Source of the DNA: Parvibaculum sp. | GTDB lineage: Bacteria > Pseudomonadota > Alphaproteobacteria > Parvibaculales > Parvibaculaceae | Length of the DNA: 6,463 bases | NCBI GenBank assembly: GCA_014359855.1 | Contig: JACIYQ010000378.1 | Coordinates: forward strand, 1 to 6,463 | Direction of reading: 5' to 3' | Part shown: one piece after another, positions 1 to 6,230 of the stretch | How the letters are laid out: each line of letters begins with the position of its first letter | How positions within the stretch are numbered: the stretch's first letter is position 1 | Notes under the pieces: model-generated | Told to the model about the DNA's origin: nothing | Seen by the model: the letters and a program-made list of their open reading frames with translations, nothing else | Databases searched by the model: none | Translations under genes and position numbers: made by a program

Positions 1-572
1 TGCAGTTCCGCCGGGTCGCCAACCATGAAAAGGATCTGGCCCGGCTGCACCATGTCGCCAACCTTGATTCTGTTTTCCGAGCGCAGCACCTCGCCGGAAA
101 TGGGCGCCGTGATGAAATGATCGTCGAGCCGTGCCTTCGCCCCTCGATAGGCGGCGACGGCAGCCGAGTGCGCGCTCTCGGCCTGATCGAGCGTCGCCTG
201 GCTCGCATTCCCGGTCCGTCTGAGTTGCCTGGCGCGGTCGAGTTCCGCCGCAGTGAGCTTCATTCGCGCGGCAAGCTCCTGCACCCGCGTGATGTCCTCG
301 CTCGCCTCGATAACCGCGAGGATGTTGCCCCGCTCGACGGGCTCCCCTTCGTGCTTCAGCACTTCGGTAATGGGTCCGGCAATCTTCGTTCCCACACGCG
401 CATAGCGGAGGGGCTCCACCGTTCCCGTGGCATAGACCGCTTCCACCGCACTCCCCCGGTGAGGAGATGTCGTCGCGACCCCCGGGAGCAGAAAATAGGT
501 GAAATAAACGAAGATGAGTGCCGCGATGGCGACTGCGGCTGCGCCGCCTGCCCAGATTATACGTCGTTGCAA
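1..572 (-). CDS. Membrane-fusion (HlyD/RND-type) periplasmic adaptor, N-terminal part, cut by window edge
   Basis: Adaptor subunits of this family link an inner-membrane exporter (RND or ABC type) to an outer-membrane channel across the periplasm. The minus-strand frame is open from an in-frame TGA at 602-600 to the window edge. No ATG is available near its beginning. The best start is TTG at 572-570, preceded by GGAGG at 581-577 with a 4-base gap, giving 190 visible residues. Residues about 8-30 form one hydrophobic anchor ending in LLPG. Residues about 49-92 are the first half of the barrel-sandwich (lipoyl-like) domain, with ATGTVEP and KIAGPITEVLKHEGEPVERG. Residues about 93-152 are a short alpha-helical hairpin rich in Ala, Glu and Arg. 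Residues about 154-190 return as the second half, with TAPISGEV and VGDMVQPGQILFMVGDPAEL. The beta-barrel and membrane-proximal domains should lie beyond the edge. Whether the partner pump is RND or ABC cannot be told. Family assignment is firm, the start less so. Confidence 0.88.
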   Translation of the reverse strand, partial: MQRRIIWAGGAAAVAIAALIFVYFTYFLLPGVATTSPHRGSAVEAVYATGTVEPLRYARVGTKIAGPITEVLKHEGEPVERGNILAVIEASEDITRVQELAARMKLTAAELDRARQLRRTGNASQATLDQAESAHSAAVAAYRGAKARLDDHFITAPISGEVLRSENRIKVGDMVQPGQILFMVGDPAEL

Positions 573-692
573 AACGCCTCCGCCGATGCTTCGGGCTGTT
601 CACGTGACCTTGCTTATAGCAGAAGATAGGGGGGCGGCGGCATCCGGGGACAACTCCAGGGCGGAATGCCGCAGACCGGTTGGGAAGAGGAC
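573..692. other. Intergenic region between divergent genes
   Basis: This 120-base gap separates the adaptor gene (minus) from the small membrane-protein gene (plus) and must hold both promoters. On the minus strand TATAAG at 618-613 could be a -10 element for the adaptor, but no convincing -35 sits 16-18 bases upstream of it. An 8-base palindrome, TCACGTGA, lies at 600-607. It could be a regulator half-site arrangement or chance. No plus-strand promoter could be picked out. Confidence 0.3.
577..581 (-). promoter_or_regulatory. Shine-Dalgarno site deciding the TTG start of the adaptor gene
   Basis: On the minus strand GGAGG lies 4 bases before a TTG codon. The adaptor frame has an in-frame stop only 27 bases upstream of that codon and no ATG or GTG in between, so this TTG is the only initiation codon placed before the membrane anchor. 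The spacing is slightly short, so the call is good but not certain. Confidence 0.6.
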
Positions 693-908
693 ATGCTGCA
701 GAAAACGATTCGGGGTGTCGTCTGGGCCCTCGCGCGCCTGCGCATTCCCTCACCCCTCCTCGCACGGACCGATGCTTTGGCCCGCCTCGCCGTTGCGGGG
801 CTCATCGTCTACGCGATGACGGAGGGCGCGACACCCGTGCTCTGGCTCTTCGTGGCGACGGAAATCGGAGGCAGCGCCGTCCAGTTCGTGGCCCTGCGCG
901 GCAAATAA
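693..908 (+). CDS. Small hypothetical membrane protein (71 aa)
   Basis: I do not recognise a family. The frame reads 71 residues from the ATG at 693 and ends in TAA. It begins MLQKTIRGVVWALARLRIPS, a basic, amphipathic-looking stretch. Two hydrophobic segments follow at about residues 29-42 (ALARLAVAGLIVYA) and 47-68 (TPVLWLFVATEIGGSAVQFVAL), separated by a short MTEGA turn. The protein therefore looks like a two-segment hairpin in the inner membrane. The start at 693 is preferred because GGAAGAGG at 683-690 precedes it. An in-frame ATG at 666 would add nine residues (MPQTGWEED) that look non-coding. The gene is divergent from the adaptor gene and convergent with dnaE2, whose stop is 20 bases past its own. 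Against chance, the frame has the expected composition of a membrane protein and fills the gap neatly. Homologue evidence is needed for more certainty. Confidence 0.55.
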   Translation: MLQKTIRGVVWALARLRIPSPLLARTDALARLAVAGLIVYAMTEGATPVLWLFVATEIGGSAVQFVALRGK

Positions 909-911
909 TAT

Positions 912-951
912 CCCCGACTCCGGCCGCTCAGTGAAAATCGCGGCCTCGGGG
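912..951. terminator. Interrupted hairpin between convergent genes, probable terminator
   Basis: CCCCGA (912-917) and GGCCGC (922-927) pair exactly with TCGGGG (946-951) and GCGGCC (940-945). This gives two 6-bp G/C-rich stem blocks split by a one-sided 4-base bulge, with a 12-base loop at 928-939. The dnaE2 stop codon (930-928) is in the loop. On the minus strand the stem is followed by ATATTATTTG (911-902), a modest T-rich tract. On the plus strand the following bases AACAAACC have no T-run. It therefore suits dnaE2 transcripts better than the small membrane-protein gene, although its position between two convergent stops also fits a shared terminator. Confidence 0.45.
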
Positions 952-3900
952 AACAAACCGCGCAGCGCGCATGCGCTTCTGTTCTTCCTTGCTGTGGTTG
1001 CCGTCGCGGGGATCTTGTCCCGGATGTTTCGCCCCATCGGCCCGCGCGATTACGGTCTCGCCGAAATCTTCCGATGAGAGAAGGCCGAGTTCCTGTGTCC
1101 AGTCTTCAAGGTCATCGGCCACCACATGGATCACGATACCTTCCTTCTGCACACGGCCGCGTACGAACAGCAACCTTGATGTGAGCACGATCCGGCGGTA
1201 CTTTTCGTAAAGTTTCGGCCAGATGATGATGTTGGCGATACCCGTTTCGTCCTCCAGCGTTGCGAAGATCACACCGCTCGCCGTGCCGGGCCGTTGGCGC
1301 ACGAGGACAAGCCCCGCAAGCGACACCCGCCTGCCCGCCTCGACATCCTTCAACCTTGCATTGGGAATGACACCGCACGCCGCGAAGCGGCCGCGGAGAA
1401 AAGAGAGCGGATGCGCCTTCAGCGAGAGCCGCAATGTTGCGTAATCGAGCACGACATGTTCACCGGGCGGCATCGCGGGTAAGGCCATCTCCTCCTCCTT
1501 CTGCAAACCACCCTCTTCCAGCGCGGCGAAAAGCGGCAAGGTTGCTGGCATCTTGCCATTCTGGCCGCTCGCATATCCCCCGAGACCACGTACGGCCCAG
1601 AGCGCTTCACGGCGATCGAGGCCGACCGAACGAAACGCATCCGCATCGGCCAACCATTCGATGATGCGGGGATAGAGCCCTGTTCTCAGCCAGAAATGCC
1701 GCACGGAATCGAAACCGCCCGCGCGGCTTCTCTCAATAGTGACAGCAGTCGCCTCCTGCACACCCTTTACCTGACGGATGCCGAGCCTGACGGCACATTT
1801 CCCCACCCCCGCCTCTTCGAGCGTACAATCCCAATCGCTATGATTGACATCGACGGGCCGGACCTCGACCCCATGTTCCCGCGCGTCGCGAACGAGCTGC
1901 GCCGGTGCATAAAAACCCATCGGCTGCGAATTGAGGATCGCCGCACAGAAAACGTCCGGATAGTGGCATTTGAGCCAGGCCGAAATATAGGCAAGCCGCG
2001 CGAAGGCGGCGGCGTGGCTCTCGGGAAAACCGTAATCGGCAAAACCTTCGATCTGCTTGAAGCAGCGCTCCGCAAAATCTGGCTCGTAACCGTTTTCAAT
2101 CATTCCGCCGACAAACTTCTCGCGATACATGCCGATCGTGCCCGACTTGCGGAACGTGGCCATGGCGCGGCGCAGCCGGTCGGATTCTCCGGGCGTGAAA
2201 CCCGCTGCCACAATGGCAATTTTCATTGCCTGTTCCTGAAAGAGCGGTACGCCATAGGTCTTTTTCAGAACGGCTTCGAGTTCTTTCCTGGGATAGTCGA
2301 CCTTTTCCTGTCCACTCCGCCGCCGCAGATAAGGATGCACCATATCTCCCTGTATGGGCCCCGGCCGCACGATCGCCACTTCGACCACGAGATCGTAAAA
2401 GCAGCGAGGCTTGAGACGCGGCAACATCGACATCTGCGCCCGGCTCTCGACCTGGAAAACGCCCACCGCATCGGCGTTGCACAGCATGTCGTAGACCTTC
2501 TCATCGCCCGGAGGCACATTCGCAAGCGTCATCCGCTCGCCGTAGTGCCTGTCGAGAAGGTCGAAGGCCCTGCGGATGCAGGTCAGCATGCCAAGCGCCA
2601 GCACGTCGATCTTCAGAATACCAAGTGTATCGAGATCGTCCTTGTCCCATTCCACGAAGGTCCGATCTTCCATTGCCGCATTCTGGATCGGCACCACTTC
2701 CTCAAGCGGACCTTTCGTGATGATGAATCCGCCTACATGTTGCGAAAGATGACGAGGAAAACCGATAAGCTCGCTCGCGAGCTTCAAGGCAATACGCAAT
2801 TGCGGATTTTTTGGATCGAGCCCGATTTCCTCGGCATCCTCGACCGAGATACCCGTGCTCGACCAACCCCATGTCGAGCGCGACAGCGCAGTGACGACGT
2901 CTTCGGAGAGACCAAACACCTTGCCGACATCCCGGATGGCGCTGCGCGAGCGATATGTGATCACCGTTGCCGCGATACCTGCGCGATGGCGCCCATATTT
3001 TCTATATATGTACTGGATCACCTCTTCACGCCGCTCGTGCTCGAAATCGACGTCGATATCCGGTGGTTCATCACGGTCCCTGGAGACGAAACGCTCGAAC
3101 AGGAGATCGACTTCCACCGGATTGACCGAGGTAATGCCAAGACAGAAGCAGACAACCGAATTGGCGGCGGACCCTCGCCCCTGGCAGAGAATATTAAGGC
3201 GGCGTGCCTCTCGAACGATGTCATGAACCGTCAGAAAGTAAGGCGCATAAGCTTTTTCCTCAATGATGGCGAGTTCATGCGCAATCGTCTTCTCAAGCTT
3301 CTCGCCTATTCCTTCCGGAAAATGTCCTCTCGCACCTTCCCACGTCAGGCGTGTCAGAAGTTCCTGCGGTGTCTCGTTTTCCGAAAAACTGTCGGCGGGA
3401 TACTCATAACGCAGTTCATCCAGAGAAAAATTGCAACTGTTGACGATCTCTTGCGTCGCATCGAGCGCTTCCGGCCAGTCGGCAAGAAGCCGCGCCATTT
3501 CCTCACCGCTCCTCACATGCCGTTCGGCATTTGCGGAAAGGCGGAATCCAGCCTCCTTCAGCGTGCAGTGCTCCCGGATACAGGTGAGCACATCGTGTAA
3601 CGGCTTCCGGTTCGGCATGTGATAGAAGACGTCATTCGTCGCGACGAGCGGTACACTCGTTTCCCGCGAAAGCCGGGCGAGTACGGCATGGCGCCGCTTG
3701 TCGTCACTCCGGTAAAGCGGCGTGAGACCGATCCAGACCGAGCGGGGGAATGCTTCAGCCAGCAATTCGAGATTGCCGGCAAAATCCTTGCCCGGAATGG
3801 CGGTCGGCATGGCGATGAAACAATGCTCCTCGCCATATGCAAGCACATCGCTCATGCCGAGATGACATTCGCCTTTTGGCGCGCGGCGATTGCCAAGCGT

Positions 3901-4182
3901 AAGCAGCTTGGTCAGCCGCCCATAGGCTTCACGGTTCTGCGGATAGGCAATAACCTCGAAACCGTCCTGCAGCACAAGCCTTGCACCGACAAGAAGCCTT
4001 ATCCCCGCTTCCTTCGCAGCCGCATGAACGCGCACCACACCCGCAAGCGTATTCCGGTCAGCAATGCCAATTGCGGAAAGTCCGAGCGCCTCCGTCGCCA
4101 TTACCAGTTCCTCGGCGTGCGATGCACCGCGCAGGAAACTGAAATTGGTTGCAACCGCCAGCTCTGCAAAGAACGGGCTCAT
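928..4182 (-). CDS. dnaE2: Error-prone DNA polymerase DnaE2 (ImuC), 1084 aa
   Basis: This is a C-family DNA polymerase of the DnaE2 (ImuC) type, which performs mutagenic translesion synthesis after DNA damage. Order of parts: degenerate PHP domain (about 1-200); palm with GRGSAANS at 335-342 and PDIDVDF at 374-380, giving catalytic Asp377 and Asp379 by comparison with E. coli DnaE D401/D403; the third Asp at 526 in LKIDVLALGMLT; fingers and linker with QHVGGFIIT (481-489), IVRPGPIQG (604-612) and FADYGFPESHAAAFARLAY (714-732); an OB-fold region (about 953-1027); and the DnaE2-typical tail ending RGRDFH. All three carboxylates are present, so it should be an active polymerase. The PHP HxH motif of replicative enzymes reads Ala-Val-Ala (9-11) and the later DHG-type motif reads ADRN (41-44), so a metal-dependent PHP nuclease is unlikely. 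Length suits DnaE2, shorter than replicative DnaE. The ATG overlaps the imuB stop as ATGA, with GGAG at 4193-4190, 7 bases upstream, indicating coupled translation. No frameshift is seen. Confidence 0.97.
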   Translation of the reverse strand: MSPFFAELAVATNFSFLRGASHAEELVMATEALGLSAIGIADRNTLAGVVRVHAAAKEAGIRLLVGARLVLQDGFEVIAYPQNREAYGRLTKLLTLGNRRAPKGECHLGMSDVLAYGEEHCFIAMPTAIPGKDFAGNLELLAEAFPRSVWIGLTPLYRSDDKRRHAVLARLSRETSVPLVATNDVFYHMPNRKPLHDVLTCIREHCTLKEAGFRLSANAERHVRSGEEMARLLADWPEALDATQEIVNSCNFSLDELRYEYPADSFSENETPQELLTRLTWEGARGHFPEGIGEKLEKTIAHELAIIEEKAYAPYFLTVHDIVREARRLNILCQGRGSAANSVVCFCLGITSVNPVEVDLLFERFVSRDRDEPPDIDVDFEHERREEVIQYIYRKYGRHRAGIAATVITYRSRSAIRDVGKVFGLSEDVVTALSRSTWGWSSTGISVEDAEEIGLDPKNPQLRIALKLASELIGFPRHLSQHVGGFIITKGPLEEVVPIQNAAMEDRTFVEWDKDDLDTLGILKIDVLALGMLTCIRRAFDLLDRHYGERMTLANVPPGDEKVYDMLCNADAVGVFQVESRAQMSMLPRLKPRCFYDLVVEVAIVRPGPIQGDMVHPYLRRRSGQEKVDYPRKELEAVLKKTYGVPLFQEQAMKIAIVAAGFTPGESDRLRRAMATFRKSGTIGMYREKFVGGMIENGYEPDFAERCFKQIEGFADYGFPESHAAAFARLAYISAWLKCHYPDVFCAAILNSQPMGFYAPAQLVRDAREHGVEVRPVDVNHSDWDCTLEEAGVGKCAVRLGIRQVKGVQEATAVTIERSRAGGFDSVRHFWLRTGLYPRIIEWLADADAFRSVGLDRREALWAVRGLGGYASGQNGKMPATLPLFAALEEGGLQKEEEMALPAMPPGEHVVLDYATLRLSLKAHPLSFLRGRFAACGVIPNARLKDVEAGRRVSLAGLVLVRQRPGTASGVIFATLEDETGIANIIIWPKLYEKYRRIVLTSRLLFVRGRVQKEGIVIHVVADDLEDWTQELGLLSSEDFGETVIARADGAKHPGQDPRDGNHSKEEQKRMRAARFVPRGRDFH

Positions 4183-5774
4183 TCGAAAACTCCATGAAGG
4201 AACCAGCGCGGAGCTTCCTTGTCCCGGTAATAAAGGCCGTCGCGGTAAAGCCAGAAACGGCAGCCTTCACTATCCTCTACCCGATAATAATCCCGTGTGT
4301 GCTGACGGTTCCCGCGCCACCATTCAGGTGCGATCCTCTCCGGTCCCTCCGTGCGCGCAACCCTGTGGGCGATCCGCCGCCAACGGAAAATGCGTGGCGG
4401 TCCCTCAGGCACCTCGGCGACAACGTCGACCAGCTCAGGCAGAGGGAGAAGCCTCAAGGGACGCGGCAGGCTGCCGCCGAGCATGGAAGCGCGATGCACG
4501 TCCCTGTGCGTTGGCCAGGAACGCATGGCAGGCGTCATACCACGCAGCGAAGGGACATCGGCGACGGCACGCTCGGGAATATGGCTCGCTCTTGGCTCAA
4601 GCCGAAGGACACGATCCTGCCCGATACGGTTGCTCAGCCGGTCCAGAAAGCGCTCAAGATCGTGAAGATGCGTTTCGTTTCCGTCGAAGCCATCCTGGAT
4701 GGGCGACAACGGCTCGACGGCAAGGCAGGCAAGGGTGATCGCCTCGATACCGAAACCCGCATCGAAATCGTCACCCGCCCGTGCAAGCTTCTCGCGGAAA
4801 AGCCGCGCCAGATGGGCAGCCTCATGAGAAGGTCTACCGGTGCCCGCTTGAAGCTGCGCTACTTCCCCATCGACACGGAAAAGCTGCAATTCGAGCCGCC
4901 GCGCGCCCTGCTGTTCGCGTTGAAGAACTTCGCAGAGATCGCCTGCAATCCGCCGAACGGCTTCTTCGATATGAAGAAGTTGCGTCAGCCCTTCCGGAAA
5001 GGAAAGGCTTGCGTGATAAGGAACATGCGGCAGGTTGGGCGAGATCGGCTCCGGCTCGAAACCGAGTGCCTCGTCGAGACGCCGCGCCACTTCGGCGCCA
5101 AAACGGGCGGTAATCGGCGCGCGCGGCTTGCCGTAGAGATCAGCCGCCCGCTTCAGTCCGAGACGCATGAGCCCATCCACAACCGCCCCGTCGAGCCGGA
5201 GCGCCGCAACCGGCAATTTGCGAAGTGCATCTGCTTCCCCGCCCGAAGGAACGATGGAAAGCATGTTCCGGCCATATCGCGCGATCGCCCAGGCTGTCCC
5301 TGTTGTAGATGCGATCGCACAACGGACCGTCAGGCCCAGCCCGCTAAAACGCCGATGAAGAGTCGAAAGCAGCTCTGCCTCACCGCCAAAGAGATGAGCG
5401 CAGCCTGTGATGTCGAGCAGAACGCCGTCCGGCTCCCCTTCCCGGCCAATGGGATCTGCCACCGTCCAGGGCGTGTAATGCCCACACCAGCGGGCAATTC
5501 GCGCAAGCTCCTTGCGGTCACCTTCGCTGTCGGCCGGATGCAACTCGAGCAGGGGGCAAAGCGCCATGGCATCCGATACCAGTTGCCCATGCTCGATACC
5601 CGCGGCCCGGGCCTGCCTGTCGCAAGCGGTTATCCGGAGACCTCCTGCTCCCGGCCGCGCAAGAGCCCGCGGCCTTTCCGCTATCTTAGGGTGCCGCTGC
5701 GCAAGATCGCGATAGAGCCGCTCGATAGGCCAGAAAGGCAACCAGAGCGCGGTGATCCGCCTTTTCCCGGCCAT
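4179..5774 (-). CDS. imuB: ImuB, non-catalytic Y-family polymerase-like mutasome protein (531 aa)
   Basis: ImuB is a Y-family polymerase homologue without polymerase activity; in studied systems it bridges DnaE2, the sliding clamp and ImuA. Numbering is from the ATG at 5774. Residues 9-20 read ALWLPFWPIERL where active DinB enzymes carry the first catalytic Asp, so that Asp is missing. At 116-123 the stretch D-G-V-L-L-D-I-T aligns with the DinB SIDEAYLDVT motif: one acidic residue remains but the catalytic Glu is Gly117. A little-finger-like region follows, with THL/HLARLF-type helices (about 320-355), then a family-typical C-terminal region with RPLRLLPLPE (438-447), EGPERIAPEWW (476-486), and RDYYRVED to the end, LHGVFE. 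I could not find a clear QLxLF-type clamp-binding motif. The frame extends to an ATG at 5804, but that codon overlaps the -10 element and LexA box, so the start is placed at 5774, which gives the usual family N-terminus (KRRITALWLP). No strong Shine-Dalgarno precedes it. First gene of the operon, overlapping dnaE2 by 4 bases. Confidence 0.95.
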   Translation of the reverse strand: MAGKRRITALWLPFWPIERLYRDLAQRHPKIAERPRALARPGAGGLRITACDRQARAAGIEHGQLVSDAMALCPLLELHPADSEGDRKELARIARWCGHYTPWTVADPIGREGEPDGVLLDITGCAHLFGGEAELLSTLHRRFSGLGLTVRCAIASTTGTAWAIARYGRNMLSIVPSGGEADALRKLPVAALRLDGAVVDGLMRLGLKRAADLYGKPRAPITARFGAEVARRLDEALGFEPEPISPNLPHVPYHASLSFPEGLTQLLHIEEAVRRIAGDLCEVLQREQQGARRLELQLFRVDGEVAQLQAGTGRPSHEAAHLARLFREKLARAGDDFDAGFGIEAITLACLAVEPLSPIQDGFDGNETHLHDLERFLDRLSNRIGQDRVLRLEPRASHIPERAVADVPSLRGMTPAMRSWPTHRDVHRASMLGGSLPRPLRLLPLPELVDVVAEVPEGPPRIFRWRRIAHRVARTEGPERIAPEWWRGNRQHTRDYYRVEDSEGCRFWLYRDGLYYRDKEAPRWFLHGVFE

Positions 5775-5787
5775 CAGCACACCACTT

Positions 5788-5802
5788 GAACAAAACGGGA
5801 AC
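5788..5802 (-). promoter_or_regulatory. LexA (SOS) box, alphaproteobacterial type
   Basis: The minus strand reads GTTCCCGTTTTGTTC, an exact GTTC-N7-GTTC direct repeat (GAAC-N7-GAAC on plus). This is the established LexA operator form in Alphaproteobacteria. It lies 13 bases upstream of the chosen imuB ATG and directly abuts a TATAAT element, so bound LexA would cover the expected transcription start. It implies that imuB-dnaE2 is induced by DNA damage. Its position relative to a known LexA target operon makes chance occurrence unlikely. Confidence 0.9.
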
Positions 5803-5808
5803 ATTATA
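5803..5808 (-). promoter_or_regulatory. Probable -10 element of the imuB-dnaE2 promoter
   Basis: The minus strand has a perfect TATAAT immediately before the LexA box. Transcription would start near 5796, inside the operator, leaving a leader of about 22 bases to the ATG at 5774. At the ideal 17-base spacing the -35 position holds only CCATCG (5831-5826). A better-looking TTGACT (5839-5834) is 25 bases away, which is too far. The -10 is convincing by position and sequence; the -35 is unresolved. Confidence 0.65.
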
Positions 5809-5930
5809 TTGCTCCGTTCTCATTCCGATGGCGAGTCAAATCCGAAAGTTACTTTCCGCTCCTCCTTGCGCGAAACGGGAGTAGCCTTAGGTAGTTAAGA
5901 ACGGGCGTCAGCGCACGGGAGACAGAAAAC

Positions 5931-6209
5931 ATGTTGAGATTTTCATCGGCGAACCGGGCGAAACGATTGGCCCTTGGCTTTGCATTGATGCTTCCGCTTG
6001 CGCTCACCTCATGCGCCGATCCGGCAGCCCAACAGGCACGGCTCGATGCCGAGGATCACAAGAATTGCGTGGAGCTTGGGTTCGAACCGAATACAGAAGC
6101 CTATGGAAACTGCCGCCTCAAGATGAAGGAAATTCGTGCCAAGGAAAATGCGAACCGCTCACCCAATGTCGGCTTTGGTGTCGGCATCGGTGTTTCCAAG
6201 GGCTTCTGA
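5931..6209 (+). CDS. Small putative lipoprotein with C-x14-C motif (92 aa), first of a tandem pair
   Basis: I do not recognise a named family. The protein has a basic N-terminus (RFSSANRAKR), a hydrophobic segment (about 13-27) and a lipobox LTSC at 25-28, so it should be exported by Sec and lipidated on Cys28. The residue after the Cys is Ala, which does not signal inner-membrane retention, so outer-membrane sorting is plausible. The mature part has a helical, charged stretch and the block CVELGFEPNTEAYGNC (46-61), giving two cysteines 15 residues apart that could form a disulfide, followed by LKMKEIRA. The tail (about 74-92) is Gly- and Ser-rich: NVGFGVGIGVSKGF. The start is supported by GGGAGA at 5917-5922, 8 bases upstream. 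A related gene follows after 21 bases, probably co-transcribed. Lipoprotein nature is well supported; function is unknown. Confidence 0.85.
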   Translation: MLRFSSANRAKRLALGFALMLPLALTSCADPAAQQARLDAEDHKNCVELGFEPNTEAYGNCRLKMKEIRAKENANRSPNVGFGVGIGVSKGF

Positions 6210-6230
6210 CGAGCGAAAGGAAAGGGATCC

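Larger units (their letters stand above)
5775..5930. other. Divergent intergenic region: imuB operon versus lipoprotein genes
   Basis: This 156-base region holds the imuB promoter and LexA box at its left end. The right part must contain the promoter of the lipoprotein pair. The only candidate I see there is TTGCGC (5866-5871) followed 16 bases later by TAGGTA (5888-5893), which is weak. No second GTTC-N7-GTTC or GAAC-N7-GAAC box is present, and the single LexA box is well over 60 bases from any likely plus-strand start, so the lipoproteins are not obviously SOS-controlled. Confidence 0.45.

Noticed and set aside
600..607. 8-base palindrome TCACGTGA in the divergent gap
   Set aside because: It is too short and without a second copy nearby; it could be chance. 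Noted only in the intergenic entry.
117..629. 170-codon plus-strand frame over the left end
   Set aside because: It lies opposite the adaptor gene, whose minus-strand translation has clear barrel-sandwich motifs. The plus-strand product is Arg-rich with no domain.
1696..3600. 634-codon plus-strand open frame opposite dnaE2
   Set aside because: Its codons are exactly in register with the dnaE2 codons, so it stays open simply because dnaE2 rarely uses TTA, CTA or TCA in this stretch. The translation shows no domain or motif and is rich in His and Arg as expected for an antisense frame.
4149..5789. 546-codon plus-strand open frame opposite almost all of imuB
   Set aside because: It is in the same codon-aligned antisense register and ends exactly where the long imuB frame has a TCA codon (5789-5787). 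Codon bias explains it; no recognisable protein features.
5834..5839. TTGACT as -35 of the imuB promoter
   Set aside because: It is 25 bases from the TATAAT, far from the 16-18 base optimum, and no other -10 is found at the right distance.
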